Below, piece after piece: positions 55,402 to 64,000 of a stretch of 64,000 nucleotides of DNA. The notes under the pieces are model-generated. The model was not told where the DNA came from. It saw nothing but the letters and a program-made list of their open reading frames with translations, and made no database searches. The first letter of the stretch is position 1. Each line of letters opens with the position of its first letter. Location of the stretch: the NCBI RefSeq assembly GCF_003933235.1, contig NZ_RWJI01000002.1, forward strand, positions 330,000 to 393,999, given 5' to 3'. Made by a program: the position numbers and the translations under genes. Source of the DNA: Sphingorhabdus wooponensis (GTDB taxonomy: Bacteria; Pseudomonadota; Alphaproteobacteria; Sphingomonadales; Sphingomonadaceae).

Positions 55402-55430
55402 ATAAGGGCTCCCATGAAGGGAGCCCTTAT
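55402..55430. terminator. Bidirectional intrinsic terminator between TerC and dienelactone hydrolase genes
   Basis: A perfect 12-bp stem (ATAAGGGCTCCC / GGGAGCCCTTAT) with loop ATGAA lies between two convergent genes. The T-rich stretch is short on both sides, but stem strength and place fit termination of both. Confidence 0.75.
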
Positions 55431-55434
55431 TACT

Positions 55435-56145
55435 TCAGCCCAGATGCTTTGCGAAAAACGCTGCTGTGCGTCCATCTGCAAGCTCTGCGCCTTCTGCATT
55501 CCGGCGGTTGCCCATTTCCGCTGCAAAGCCATGATCAAGGCTGTCATAATCATGCAACGTCACCTTTGGGTGATTACCAAGGCCAGCGTGAATCACGGCC
55601 TGCGCCTCTGGACCGACCAAATGGTCCGCGGTCGGGATATGCAGCATCAACGGATTGGCGATGGCATGGCTTTCGTTCAGCATCTGGTCGATCATGACGC
55701 CATAATAGCCGACCGATGCGCTAATGTCGGTCCGCGCGGCCGCCATATAGGCGAGCCGTCCACCTAAACAATAGCCGACGCAACCCACTTTTTCGAGCGG
55801 GGCGTGGTTCGACAGACCGGAGCGGATTGCTTGGATCACCGCCTCAATATCGCGCACGCCATCATCGGCATCATATTGCCCGAAATAGCCAAAGGCTTCT
55901 TGAAGCTCGGCTTCTATATCGGGATTCAGTTCAACGCCTGGTGCAAAGCGCCAGAATATGTCCGGCGCAACCGCCAAATAGCCCGCAGCCGCCAAAATAT
56001 CGCATTTTTGACGAATGCCGGCATTTACCCCGAATATCTCTGGAATGACGATAATCGCGGCGCGCGCTTGGCTCGATGGCGCCGCGACATAGGCGGGAAA
56101 CAGGGCATCCTCACCCAGCGCATTAATCTTCACATAGTCACCCAT
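55435..56145 (-). CDS. Dienelactone hydrolase family protein
   Basis: The ATG at 56145 has GAGGAG 6 bases upstream and gives 236 residues. Alpha/beta hydrolase features are IIVIPEIFGVNAGIR, the nucleophile elbow GYCLGGRLAY with Cys in place of Ser as in dienelactone hydrolase, and a C-terminal DYDSLDHGFA with the catalytic His. Substrate uncertain; many such proteins are not in aromatic pathways. Monocistronic. Confidence 0.92.
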   Translation of the reverse strand: MGDYVKINALGEDALFPAYVAAPSSQARAAIIVIPEIFGVNAGIRQKCDILAAAGYLAVAPDIFWRFAPGVELNPDIEAELQEAFGYFGQYDADDGVRDIEAVIQAIRSGLSNHAPLEKVGCVGYCLGGRLAYMAAARTDISASVGYYGVMIDQMLNESHAIANPLMLHIPTADHLVGPEAQAVIHAGLGNHPKVTLHDYDSLDHGFAAEMGNRRNAEGAELADGRTAAFFAKHLG

Positions 56146-56235
56146 AATCTGCTCCTCGGCGGATATTCTCCGCAATTGCGTGATTCGACTTAGCCTTTAT
56201 AGTGATTCCAATCGGCAATTAGGAGGGCACCGCCC

Positions 56236-56496
56236 ATGAAGTTGAACATTGAAATCGATTGTTCCCCTGAAGAGGCCCGCGCGTTGCTTGGCCTTCCCGA
56301 TGTTACCAAGGCAAATGAGGCTTATGTCGAGAAGGTCACCAACCTTATGAATGGTGCGGGCGGCATTGACCAATTGCAGGAGTTGGGGAAGCAAATTGCG
56401 CCTATGGGGCAAATGGGGCTGCAATTGTTCCAGCAACTCATTGAAACAGGTGCAAAGGCCGCCATGTCTGGCCTGAACAAGACCGACAAAAAATAG
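56236..56496 (+). CDS. Small DUF6489-like protein
   Basis: The 86-residue protein opens MKLNIEIDCSPEEARALLGLPDV, a conserved start among sphingomonad proteins that I recall as DUF6489, and ends with a helical part (GLQLFQQLIETGAKAAMSGL). Function unknown; part of the protein resembles small phasin-like helices, without proof. It lies 7 bp before mnmE and is probably co-expressed. The family name comes from memory. Confidence 0.75.
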   Translation: MKLNIEIDCSPEEARALLGLPDVTKANEAYVEKVTNLMNGAGGIDQLQELGKQIAPMGQMGLQLFQQLIETGAKAAMSGLNKTDKK

Positions 56497-56503
56497 CTTT
56501 GTG

Positions 56504-57799
56504 ATGCCATCCGCTGACACCATTTTTGCGCTGTCGAGCGGCGCGCCTCCGGCTGCGATTGCCATCATGCGGATCAGTGGGCCTTCCGCTTTTGACATAT
56601 TGCAAGATCTGGCTGGACGAACCCCGTCACCGCGTCGGGCGTCTGTGTGCACCCTGCGTTCGCCAGTCACGCAGGAAATGTTAGATCAGGCATTAGTACT
56701 CGTTTTTCCCGGCCCAGATACAGCCACGGGTGAGGATCTGGTGGAGCTCCATTTGCACGGTGGTCGCGCCGTGGTGCGTGCCGTTGAAAACGCGATTGCC
56801 AGTTTCCCTGGTGCTCGGCGCGCTGAGGCGGGAGAATTCACCCGACGTGCCTTTACCAATGGCCGCATGGATTTGAATGAAGCCGAAGGCTTGGCGGATC
56901 TGTTGGCCGCCGAAACCGAATGGCAACGCCGCGCCGCAACCAAGATGTTCGGCGGGGCCTTTAGCGCAGCCATCGAAGCATATCGGCAAGATGTGCTCCG
57001 ATTGTCTGCGCTCACCGAAGCGGAGCTAGATTTTTCGGATGAGGGCGACGTAGAATCACAAAATAATATATTAATTACAGATGGTTGTGCGGAATTGCAG
57101 CAAAAAATAGTGCAATTGCTCGCCAGTCCACCTGCCGAAAAATTAAAGGATGGGTTACGCATCGTCTTGGCCGGCCCGCCCAATAGCGGCAAATCCACTT
57201 TGTTGAATGCGTTGGTCGGGCGTGAGGCGGCCATTGTCTCCGATATTGCCGGAACGACGCGCGATATGATTGAAGTGCCTGTGTCGGTCGAAGGGGTGGC
57301 TTTGCTGTTCACAGACACCGCTGGACTACGCGATGATAGTGCCGATGTCATCGAACGCATTGGCATCGACAGAAGCCATGCCGCGATGCAGCAGGCAGAT
57401 ATATTGTTATGGCTTGGTCCTGAAGGTGAAGGACCCATACACCCGAATCTTATTGAAATATCAGCGAAAAATGACCTGAAAGAAAGTCTGTCAAAGTCTG
57501 CGGACGCTATTTTTGTGTCCGCTCAGACGGGCGCTGGCGTATCTGAGCTTCTCCACATCGTAGCGGCACGGGCCAAGACGCTTCTGCCGCCGCCGGATCA
57601 GTTTGCCATCAACGCGCGGCAACGCGTGTTTTTGGATGACGCCGCGACTGCGCTTGTAGCGTGCGGTGAATCCGAAGACTGGCTGATTATCGCGGAAAAC
57701 TTGCGGCAAGTGCGACTTGCGCTCGATGCCCTCACCGGGCGCGCACATACCGAAGATCTGCTCGACACTGTCTTTGGAAAATTCTGCGTGGGCAAATAG
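56504..57799 (+). CDS. mnmE: tRNA uridine-5-carboxymethylaminomethyl modification GTPase MnmE
   Basis: The ATG at 56504 (one codon after a GTG) gives 431 residues starting with the formyl-THF-binding domain (DTIFALSSGAPPAAIAIMRISGP). A G domain inside (AGPPNSGKSTLLNALVGREAA, DIAGTTRD, DTAGLRD) is followed by the C-terminal CVGK motif needed for tRNA modification. It acts with MnmG on U34 of several tRNAs. Confidence 0.97.
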   Translation: MPSADTIFALSSGAPPAAIAIMRISGPSAFDILQDLAGRTPSPRRASVCTLRSPVTQEMLDQALVLVFPGPDTATGEDLVELHLHGGRAVVRAVENAIASFPGARRAEAGEFTRRAFTNGRMDLNEAEGLADLLAAETEWQRRAATKMFGGAFSAAIEAYRQDVLRLSALTEAELDFSDEGDVESQNNILITDGCAELQQKIVQLLASPPAEKLKDGLRIVLAGPPNSGKSTLLNALVGREAAIVSDIAGTTRDMIEVPVSVEGVALLFTDTAGLRDDSADVIERIGIDRSHAAMQQADILLWLGPEGEGPIHPNLIEISAKNDLKESLSKSADAIFVSAQTGAGVSELLHIVAARAKTLLPPPDQFAINARQRVFLDDAATALVACGESEDWLIIAENLRQVRLALDALTGRAHTEDLLDTVFGKFCVGK

Positions 57800-57801
57800 C
57801 C

Positions 57802-57817
57802 TGTTTCACGTGAAACA
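57802..57817. other. parS centromere site 1
   Basis: The 16-bp palindrome TGTTTCACGTGAAACA is a perfect match to the bacterial parS consensus. It lies between mnmE and mnmG, 6.3 kb from the predicted origin and near parAB. Confidence 0.95.
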
Positions 57818-57867
57818 GATGCGTACTCTTTTTTGACCCGCGGACATAGTTGGTATATGCGCGACGC

Positions 57868-59739
57868 ATGACGACCGATTTCGACATCATTGTTGTAGGT
57901 GGTGGCCACGCCGGCACAGAGGCTGCGGCGGTTGCTGCGCGCATAGGTTTGCGTGTTGCGCTTGTCAGTTTTGACAAAAATATGATCGGTGCAATGTCCT
58001 GTAACCCCGCGATTGGTGGCTTGGGCAAAGGGCATTTGGTGCGCGAAGTTGACGCCTTTGACGGCTTGATTGGCCGCGCTTCTGATGACGCTGCGGTGCA
58101 TTATCGCATGCTCAACGCGTCAAAGGGAGCGGCAGTGCAGGGCCCGCGGATTCAAGCCGACCGCAAATTGTTTAAGGCATCTATCCAGACTCAGCTTGGC
58201 AGTTTGGCGAACTTACACATCATTGAAGGCGAAGCAGCCGCTCTTCACTTTCTACCAAATGCCCCCACACGCGTGGCGGGCTTGGTTTTGGGTGATGATA
58301 TTATCCTCACATCGGTTGCTGTAGTTTTGGCCACGGGGACGTTTCTCGGCGGCAAGTTGTTCCGTGGCGAAGAGCGTCTCGTCGGAGGTCGCGTGGGCGA
58401 AGCGTCGGCTATGCTCTTGTCCCAGCAATTGCGCGGCGCGGACCTGCCCATTGCACGATTGAAAACGGGCACGCCGCCCCGTCTGGACGGGCGCACGATT
58501 GATTGGTCGCAGCTGGAGTTTCAGCCATCCGATGATGATGATTGGACCATGTCGTCGATGCGCAGCCGCCGATCTGTGCCGCAATTATTCTGCGCTATGT
58601 CCCGTACCAACGCCGAAACGCACGATATCATCCGTTCGGGGCTCCATCGTTCGCCACTTTTTGCTGGTGATATTGAGGGCAGGGGGCCGCGATATTGCCC
58701 ATCTATTGAAGACAAAATTTTTCGGTTCGGCGATCGCGAAGGACATCAGGTGTTTCTGGAGCCTGAAGGACTCGACAGCCATTTGATTTATCCCAATGGC
58801 ATTTCAACATCGCTGCCAACTGATATTCAGGCAGCTATGGTGCGTTCCATGACTGGCCTTGCGCAATGCGATATTGTCGTGCCCGGCTATGCGGTCGAAT
58901 ATGACTATATTGACCCGCGCTGCTTGGACTCCAGCCTCGCGGTGCGCGGATTTGAAGGGCTATATTGCGCAGGACAGATTAACGGCACCACAGGCTATGA
59001 GGAAGCGGCAGCGCAAGGCTTGGTGGCAGGCATGGGCGCAGCGTCGAAGATTTTGGCGCAGCCCATGCCGCCGATTGACCGGACGAATAGCTATATTGCG
59101 GTGATGATCGATGATCTGACGCTGCAAGGCGTGACAGAACCTTATCGTATGTTGACGGCGCGTGCGGAGTATCGCCTGCGCTTACGTTCTGACAATGCGG
59201 GGTCACGGCTTACGCCTATGGCCATTTCGGCGGGCGCTGTGGCCGGTGAACGTGCGGTAGCGTTTCAGGAACGGCTTTTACAGCAAAGTGCGCTTCAAAG
59301 CCGTCTGCGAGAAACAGTAAGCGCGGATGCCCTGATCAAACAGGGCATTGCTGTGAAGCAAGATGCTGGCAAAATGTCCCTGTTTGATTGGTTACGCTTT
59401 CCCCAAGTGTCCATCGCCCAATTGTTGGCATTGGATTCAGAGTCCTGGCCATTGGATCTGCTCATGGAGTTGGAACAAGACGGCCGATACGCACCCTATT
59501 TGGCGCGGCAAGACGCTGAGATAAACGACATGGCTGCCAACGAGCAAATCCAACTCTCGCCGTTGATGGACTATAGCGCCATATCCGGACTGTCGCATGA
59601 AATGGTTGAACGGCTTGCGGCATCGCGGCCTGAAAATTTGGCCGCCGCGTCACGTATTCGGGGCATTACACCCGCCGCGCTTGCCGCCATTCTTGTGCAT
59701 GCGAAGCGCGCCAAAATTGCTGTGGTGGAAGCAGCATGA
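57868..59739 (+). CDS. mnmG: tRNA uridine-5-carboxymethylaminomethyl modification enzyme MnmG
   Basis: The ATG at 57868 gives 623 residues that start directly at the FAD motif ([22 protein letters not shown]); a TTG at 57850 adds six residues. Further motifs are [29 protein letters not shown] and [21 protein letters not shown]. Forms a complex with MnmE. parS sites lie on both sides of this gene. Confidence 0.97.
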   Translation: MTTDFDIIVVGGGHAGTEAAAVAARIGLRVALVSFDKNMIGAMSCNPAIGGLGKGHLVREVDAFDGLIGRASDDAAVHYRMLNASKGAAVQGPRIQADRKLFKASIQTQLGSLANLHIIEGEAAALHFLPNAPTRVAGLVLGDDIILTSVAVVLATGTFLGGKLFRGEERLVGGRVGEASAMLLSQQLRGADLPIARLKTGTPPRLDGRTIDWSQLEFQPSDDDDWTMSSMRSRRSVPQLFCAMSRTNAETHDIIRSGLHRSPLFAGDIEGRGPRYCPSIEDKIFRFGDREGHQVFLEPEGLDSHLIYPNGISTSLPTDIQAAMVRSMTGLAQCDIVVPGYAVEYDYIDPRCLDSSLAVRGFEGLYCAGQINGTTGYEEAAAQGLVAGMGAASKILAQPMPPIDRTNSYIAVMIDDLTLQGVTEPYRMLTARAEYRLRLRSDNAGSRLTPMAISAGAVAGERAVAFQERLLQQSALQSRLRETVSADALIKQGIAVKQDAGKMSLFDWLRFPQVSIAQLLALDSESWPLDLLMELEQDGRYAPYLARQDAEINDMAANEQIQLSPLMDYSAISGLSHEMVERLAASRPENLAAASRIRGITPAALAAILVHAKRAKIAVVEAA

Positions 59740-60404
59740 CAGAGGGTGAAGCCATTGCGTGGCTGCAGGAGCAGCTGAATGTTTCACGTGAAACATTGGA
59801 TGCCCTAGAAACATTTGTGGCATTTTTGAAGCGTGAAGCCGAAAGCCAAAATTTGATATCCGCTTCAACTTTGGACCATATATGGTCGCGCCATATCGTC
59901 GATAGTGCGCAATTGTTGTTGTTTACGGATGCACCTGCGGCGCAGACCCATTGGCTTGATCTTGGATCTGGCGCAGGCTTTCCGGGCTTGGTCATTGCAT
60001 TGCTGACCAATTATCACGTGACATTAGTCGAATCGCGTGCGCGCAGAATTGATTATCTGCAAAGAGCAGTCGAAATGTTGGACCTGACGCACCGCGTAAA
60101 CGTGGCTGGCGTCACATTGGAGCGCCTTGAAACCGCGCCTTATTCGGTGATTAGCGCCCGAGCTTTTGCGCCTTTGCCGAAATTGTTTGATCTTGCCGCG
60201 CGCTTCGCGACAAATAACACTTTGTGGCTCTTGCCAAAGGGGCGTAATGCAAAAGCAGAGTGGGACAGTGCGCAGGCAGAATGGGACGGAGATTTCCGCA
60301 TCATGGACAGTGTAACAGACCAAGAAGCGGGCATTCTCGTAGGAAGATTATCGGGAAAACGCCAAGCGCGCGCCATCTTTGAAACACAGGGGCAAGAGCA
60401 ATGA
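59736..60404 (+). CDS. rsmG: 16S rRNA (guanine527-N7)-methyltransferase RsmG
   Basis: This 222-residue methyltransferase has the SAM motif [14 protein letters not shown] and [12 protein letters not shown]. It overlaps mnmG and parA by 4 bp each. A perfect parS site is built into its codons near the start, encoding NVSRET at about residues 15-20. Confidence 0.96.
   Translation: MTEGEAIAWLQEQLNVSRETLDALETFVAFLKREAESQNLISASTLDHIWSRHIVDSAQLLLFTDAPAAQTHWLDLGSGAGFPGLVIALLTNYHVTLVESRARRIDYLQRAVEMLDLTHRVNVAGVTLERLETAPYSVISARAFAPLPKLFDLAARFATNNTLWLLPKGRNAKAEWDSAQAEWDGDFRIMDSVTDQEAGILVGRLSGKRQARAIFETQGQEQ
59780..59795. other. parS centromere site 2, inside rsmG
   Basis: A second perfect TGTTTCACGTGAAACA, extended to an 18-bp palindrome by flanking A and T, is embedded in the rsmG coding sequence 8.3 kb from the predicted origin. 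Together with site 1 it should nucleate ParB. Confidence 0.95.
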
Positions 60405-61180
60405 TCCGAATAGCGGTAGCCAATCAGAAAGGCGGCGTTGGAAAAACAACCACCGCTATCAATCTTGCCACGGCGCTTGCGGCAAGTGGCTGGCGTTGTG
60501 TGTTGGTCGATCTTGATCCTCAAGGGAATGCGTCCACCGGACTTGGCCTGCAACAGGCGCAACGAGTCCATAGCAGCTATGATTTGTTGCTCGGCGATGC
60601 ATCTTTAAAGGATGCTGCTATTCCCACGTTAATCCCCAATCTGGATATGGTACCCGCAACGGTGGATTTGTCCGGTGCGGAAATCGAGCTGGTGGAATAT
60701 GAAGATCGCACGGGGCGGCTGAAGGCAGCCTTTGACAAATCCGATGCGCATTGGGACATTTGCATCATCGATTGCCCGCCGTCGCTTGGATTGATTACCA
60801 TCAATGCGTTGGTTGCGGTCGACTCGCTTCTCGTCCCGCTACAATGCGAATTTTTCGCGCTGGAAGGTTTAAGCCAGCTCTTGCAGACCGTTGAACGGAT
60901 AAAGGGCGGGTTTAATCCCGCGCTGACGATCATGGGTGTGGCGCTCACCATGTATGACAAGCGCAACCGGTTGACGGAACAAGTGGCGGATGATGTCCGC
61001 AGTTGTTTGGGCGACCTTGTGTTTGACACCGTCATTCCACGCAATGTCCGTTTGTCAGAAGCCCCTAGCCATGGGCTTCCTGCGTTGGTCTATGACCATC
61101 GCTGCGCGGGATCGGAAGCCTATATGAAACTTGCACGAGAATTGATCGGCCGCCTACCGGCCCGGGAGTTAGCAGCGTGA
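60401..61180 (+). CDS. parA: Chromosome partition ATPase ParA (Soj)
   Basis: The 259-residue ATPase has the deviant Walker A KGGVGKTTTAINLATAL at its N terminus, LVDLDPQGNASTGLG, and IIDCPPSLGLITINAL. No N-terminal DNA-binding domain is present, so it is the small chromosomal type. It overlaps parB by 4 bp and drives origin segregation. Confidence 0.97.
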   Translation: MIRIAVANQKGGVGKTTTAINLATALAASGWRCVLVDLDPQGNASTGLGLQQAQRVHSSYDLLLGDASLKDAAIPTLIPNLDMVPATVDLSGAEIELVEYEDRTGRLKAAFDKSDAHWDICIIDCPPSLGLITINALVAVDSLLVPLQCEFFALEGLSQLLQTVERIKGGFNPALTIMGVALTMYDKRNRLTEQVADDVRSCLGDLVFDTVIPRNVRLSEAPSHGLPALVYDHRCAGSEAYMKLARELIGRLPARELAA

Positions 61181-62106
61181 GCAATGATAATCCGTCCGAA
61201 AAATCGCCCCTGAAAAAGAAAATAGGCCTTGGCCGGGGCTTGGATGCCTTGTTAGGCGAAGCTCTACGGGGAGACGTTTCTGGAAATTCTTCCGCAGATC
61301 GGGATGCGCGCAGCCAAGGCGTGACAAGTTTGTCGGTCATCGACATCCGTCCCAACCCCAATCAGCCTCGGCGGCATTTTTCCGATGAGAAGCTGGATGA
61401 ACTGGCCGCAAGTATTGCGCGGCACGGGATTATTCAGCCCATCGTTGTGCGGCCCTTTCAGGGCGGATACCAAATTGTCGCTGGCGAACGCCGTTGGCGC
61501 GCAGCCCAGCGTGCGCAATTGCACGATTTGCCCGCAATCGTGCGGAATTTTGACGATACGGAAACCGTCGAGATCGCGCTGCTTGAAAATATCCAGCGGC
61601 AGGACCTGAACCCGATTGAAGAGGCGGAGGCCTATAAAAAGCTGACCGAGCTTTTTGGCCATAGCGCGGCCGAATTGGCTGACCTCGTGCACAAGTCGCG
61701 CAGCCATGTTGCCAATATGATGCGCTTGCTGGATTTGCCGCAAACACTGCGAGATCTTGTGACCGAAGAAAAGCTCAGCATGGGGCATGCGCGTGCGTTG
61801 CTGGGCAGTGAGAATGCCGTCCAGCTTGCGATGCTGGTCATTAAAAACGGCCTTTCCGTGCGCGCGACTGAAGCGCTTGTGCAGCAGGAGCGCGCGCCAA
61901 AGGCGAAGAACCGCAAGGCCGCTGGCGCCAGTATCCCGGAAAATGCCGATATCCGCGCGGTTGAATCGCATCTTGGCGATCTATTGGGATTGAAGGTTCG
62001 GATAGCGCAAAAAAATGCGACAGGCGCTGGCGCAGTGACGTTCGAATATGGCAGCTTGGATCAATTGGACATGCTGTGTCAGCGCCTCACGGGCGAGAAG
62101 TTTTAG
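61177..62106 (+). CDS. parB: Chromosome partition protein ParB (Spo0J)
   Basis: The 309-residue protein has a ParA-stimulating N-terminal segment (KKKIGLGRGLDALLGEA), the CTP-binding domain with GERRWRAAQ and ENIQRQDLNPIEEAEAYKKL, a helix-turn-helix (AELADLVHKSRSHVANMMRLL) and a C-terminal dimer domain. It loads at parS and slides as a CTP clamp. holA, which often follows in the class, is not here. Confidence 0.97.
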   Translation: MSNDNPSEKSPLKKKIGLGRGLDALLGEALRGDVSGNSSADRDARSQGVTSLSVIDIRPNPNQPRRHFSDEKLDELAASIARHGIIQPIVVRPFQGGYQIVAGERRWRAAQRAQLHDLPAIVRNFDDTETVEIALLENIQRQDLNPIEEAEAYKKLTELFGHSAAELADLVHKSRSHVANMMRLLDLPQTLRDLVTEEKLSMGHARALLGSENAVQLAMLVIKNGLSVRATEALVQQERAPKAKNRKAAGASIPENADIRAVESHLGDLLGLKVRIAQKNATGAGAVTFEYGSLDQLDMLCQRLTGEKF

Positions 62107-62163
62107 CCCTCCGATAGTTGTATAGGCTTTGCGTGGGGGCGATGAATATATGCGAAGCAAAAC

Positions 62164-62985
62164 ATGACGCAGAATGTGGCGAAGCGGCATCGTCTTGCCA
62201 CGCGAATCTGGCATTGGGCAAATGCCTTGGTGGCGACAATATTGCTCATGAGTGGCCTCATGATCTTCAACGCGCATCCGCAGCTTTATTGGGGCGATTT
62301 TGGATCGCGCGAAGATTATGCATGGCTGCAAATTGACGATACGCGCACCACGGGTTTTGTAAGGATCGGGAGCGCCTCCTTTGAAACAACGGGTGTGCTT
62401 GGGCTTTCTTTGGATGCGTATGACAATGTTCGTCGCGTCGCCTTTCCGGGTTGGGCAACCATACCCACTAGTTACGATCTGGCCGCCGCCCGGCGGTGGC
62501 ATTTCGCCTTTGCTTGGATTTTCGCGTTGGGGCTGACGGCCTTCATGCTGGTCTCATTGTTCAATGGTCATATCCGTAAGGATTTGCATGTCCGCCGTGC
62601 CGAGTGGCATTGGGCGGCCTTGTGGAGCGACATTAAAGATCATGTGCGTCTGCGTTTTGGGAATGATATTCGCATAAGTCATTATAATATATTGCAAAAA
62701 TTAAGTTATATCGGCGTGATATTCCTTTTGCTCCCGCTGTTGATTTTCACCGGTATCACCATGTCGCCTGCGATGAACGCGGCGTGGCCATGGTTGCTGG
62801 ATTTATTCGGCGGGCGACAATCGGCGCGGTCGCTGCATTTTATCGGCGCTGCCTTGCTGGTGCTGTTTGTGGTGGCACACCTGATCATGGTTCTGCTCAC
62901 TGGCCCAATTAAGGGTATCCGGTCGATGATTACAGGGCGGCCTATCACCGTTCCAAAACCACATCATGGCGGGAAACGGCCATGA
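62164..62985 (+). CDS. Cytochrome b561-type membrane protein (partner of molybdoenzyme)
   Basis: This 273-residue protein has about five membrane segments, with histidines in RIWHWANALVATILLMSG, RRWHFAFAWIFAL and SLHFIGAALLVLFVVAHL that would bind two hemes b. It resembles the membrane b subunits of thiosulfate reductase and Ni-hydrogenases. It overlaps the molybdoenzyme gene by 4 bp and probably passes quinol electrons to it. It begins 57 bp after parB. Confidence 0.88.
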   Translation: MTQNVAKRHRLATRIWHWANALVATILLMSGLMIFNAHPQLYWGDFGSREDYAWLQIDDTRTTGFVRIGSASFETTGVLGLSLDAYDNVRRVAFPGWATIPTSYDLAAARRWHFAFAWIFALGLTAFMLVSLFNGHIRKDLHVRRAEWHWAALWSDIKDHVRLRFGNDIRISHYNILQKLSYIGVIFLLLPLLIFTGITMSPAMNAAWPWLLDLFGGRQSARSLHFIGAALLVLFVVAHLIMVLLTGPIKGIRSMITGRPITVPKPHHGGKRP

Positions 62986-63755
62986 CAGAGGACCGTACAT
63001 TGCTGCGCCGCCGGGACCTGCTGCGCGGTGCAACTTTGGGTGGCGGCGGGCTTATCCTCGGTGGCTGCGATGCTCTGAATGAAAATGCAGCTTTTCGGTC
63101 TGCGTTGCGCGGGGCGGAAAAGCTTAATCAGATGACGCACCGCGCGCTGGCCGACCGCGCAGCCTTGGCTCCGGAATATGCGCTGTCAGACATCTCCCCC
63201 GTGTTCAAAACCAATGGTTCGTTGACGGGAACGTCGACGGATTATTTGGCCCATCTTGCAAATAATTTTGCGGACTGGCGGTTGCGCGTCGATGGTATGG
63301 TCGGCAATCCCATTGATATTGGATTGGAGGCGTTACGCGCGATGCCCGCACGCACCCAAATCACGCGACATGATTGTGTGGAGGGGTGGAGCGCCATTGC
63401 GCAATGGCAAGGCACGCCGTTGCGCCTTTTGCTGCAGAAGGCCCAATTGTCGCCGCGCGCAAAATATATCGTGTTTCACTGTGCGGACAATTACGGCGCA
63501 CGTCCTTATTATGAATCGATTGACCTGATCGATGCCTTTCATCCGCAAACCATATTGGCATGGGCCATGAACGGGGAAACCTTGCCTGTGAAATATGGCG
63601 CGCCGGTCCGGTTACGGGTCGAACGACAGCTGGGATATAAGCACGCCAAATATGTCATGCGCATTGAGGCGACCGATGATCTGTCCAAATTCCATGGCGG
63701 AAAGGGCGGATATTGGGAAGATGTCGGTGACTATGAATATTATGCCGGAATCTAG
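62982..63755 (+). CDS. Molybdopterin-dependent oxidoreductase, sulfite-oxidase/MsrP-like fold, Tat-exported
   Basis: The 257-residue protein has a twin-arginine signal (LRRRDLLRGATLGGGGLI) with a lipobox-like LGGC. The molybdopterin fold shows TRHDCVEGWSAIAQWQGTPLRLLLQKA, with the conserved Cys as Mo ligand, and IVFHCADNYG. It resembles MsrP (YedY), which repairs oxidised methionine in the periplasm, but pairs with a b-type cytochrome unlike MsrQ. The substrate is unproven. Confidence 0.88.
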   Translation: MTEDRTLLRRRDLLRGATLGGGGLILGGCDALNENAAFRSALRGAEKLNQMTHRALADRAALAPEYALSDISPVFKTNGSLTGTSTDYLAHLANNFADWRLRVDGMVGNPIDIGLEALRAMPARTQITRHDCVEGWSAIAQWQGTPLRLLLQKAQLSPRAKYIVFHCADNYGARPYYESIDLIDAFHPQTILAWAMNGETLPVKYGAPVRLRVERQLGYKHAKYVMRIEATDDLSKFHGGKGGYWEDVGDYEYYAGI

Positions 63756-63817
63756 GCTTGCGCGGCCGCGCCGTTAATGGAAAAGCCTTTCGCAGATAAT
63801 TAGGAGACCCGAACGCC

Positions 63818-64000
63818 ATGAAGACCCGCGCAGCTGTAGCACTTGAAGCCAAGAAGCCTCTGGAGATTGTGGAGTTAGACTTGGAAGGTCCCAAGGCGGG
63901 CGAAGTGTTGGTGGAGATTATGGCGACGGGGATTTGCCATACCGATGCGTATACGCTGGATGGTTTTGACAGCGAGGGTATTTTTCCATCAGTGCTTGGC
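63818..64000 (+). CDS. S-(hydroxymethyl)glutathione dehydrogenase, N-terminal part (cut by window edge)
   Basis: The first 61 residues are present; the gene continues past the right edge. [37 protein letters not shown] (with the zinc ligand Cys40) and GIFPSVLG are typical of class III alcohol dehydrogenase (FrmA/AdhC). It oxidises the formaldehyde-glutathione adduct. Cannot be checked beyond the start. Confidence 0.92.
   Translation, partial: MKTRAAVALEAKKPLEIVELDLEGPKAGEVLVEIMATGICHTDAYTLDGFDSEGIFPSVLG

Noticed and set aside
63472..63487. parS-like TGTTTCACTGTGCGG in the molybdoenzyme gene
   Set aside because: Only the left half matches; the right arm of the palindrome is missing.

Overview
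The window comes from the chromosome of an alphaproteobacterium, most likely a member of the Sphingomonadales (Sphingopyxis/Sphingorhabdus-like). This rests on the TonB-dependent receptors beside catabolic genes, the CtpB-like small-protein set (COQ9, Ubiq_cyt_C_chap, MmcB, DUF1491, DUF6489-like), and the conserved hemE-hemJ-rho-...-mnmE-mnmG-rsmG-parA-parB order. Species cannot be fixed from the sequence alone.

Region 1 (1-8.6 kb) is a catabolic locus. A TonB-dependent receptor (cut by the left edge) diverges from a GntR/FCD regulator and a tightly packed operon: an HMG-CoA-lyase-like enzyme, HyuA, HyuB, a class III CoA-transferase and an isochorismatase-like hydrolase. The palindrome TTGTATACAA lies on both sides of the regulator gene and is probably its operator. 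The substrate is unknown; a cyclic amide/imide or a ketone is plausible.

Region 2 (about 8.75-19.85 kb) looks like a genomic island at a tRNA-Gly(GCC) gene. The intact tRNA is at 19773-19847, and a decayed 3' part of it lies at 9157-9213. Both sit in 464-bp direct repeats that align without gaps at an offset of 10,616 bp. Inside are a csoR-copABCD copper-resistance set and a GC-richer unit of hydrolase, TonB receptor and AraC-type regulator. No integrase is visible.

Region 3 (20-51.4 kb) is housekeeping backbone: cnoX-type thioredoxin, LON-domain protein, MarC, FolD, YggT, ArgB, a queuosine-precursor-type transporter, NupC, MutS, MaeB, BamE, a bc1 chaperone, DUF177, a CDP-alcohol transferase, a mercuric-reductase-like flavoprotein with a TVP38 protein, SSB, FeoAB (with a candidate Fur box), COQ9, an old-yellow-enzyme reductase, a sterol-desaturase-like protein, a DUF3604 protein, MmcB, a cell-wall hydrolase, PtsN, HPF, DnaQ, CoaE, AroE, Maf and the PPDK regulatory protein.

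Region 4 (51.4-62.1 kb) is the probable replication origin and partition locus. The 303-bp gap between the divergent PPDK regulator and hemE has DnaA-box matches and an AT-rich tract, the setting of the Caulobacter/Rickettsia origin. Genes on both sides run away from it. Two perfect parS sites (TGTTTCACGTGAAACA) lie 6 and 8 kb away, one inside rsmG, upstream of parA-parB. The window ends with a membrane cytochrome b, a Tat-exported molybdoenzyme, and the start of a glutathione-dependent formaldehyde dehydrogenase.
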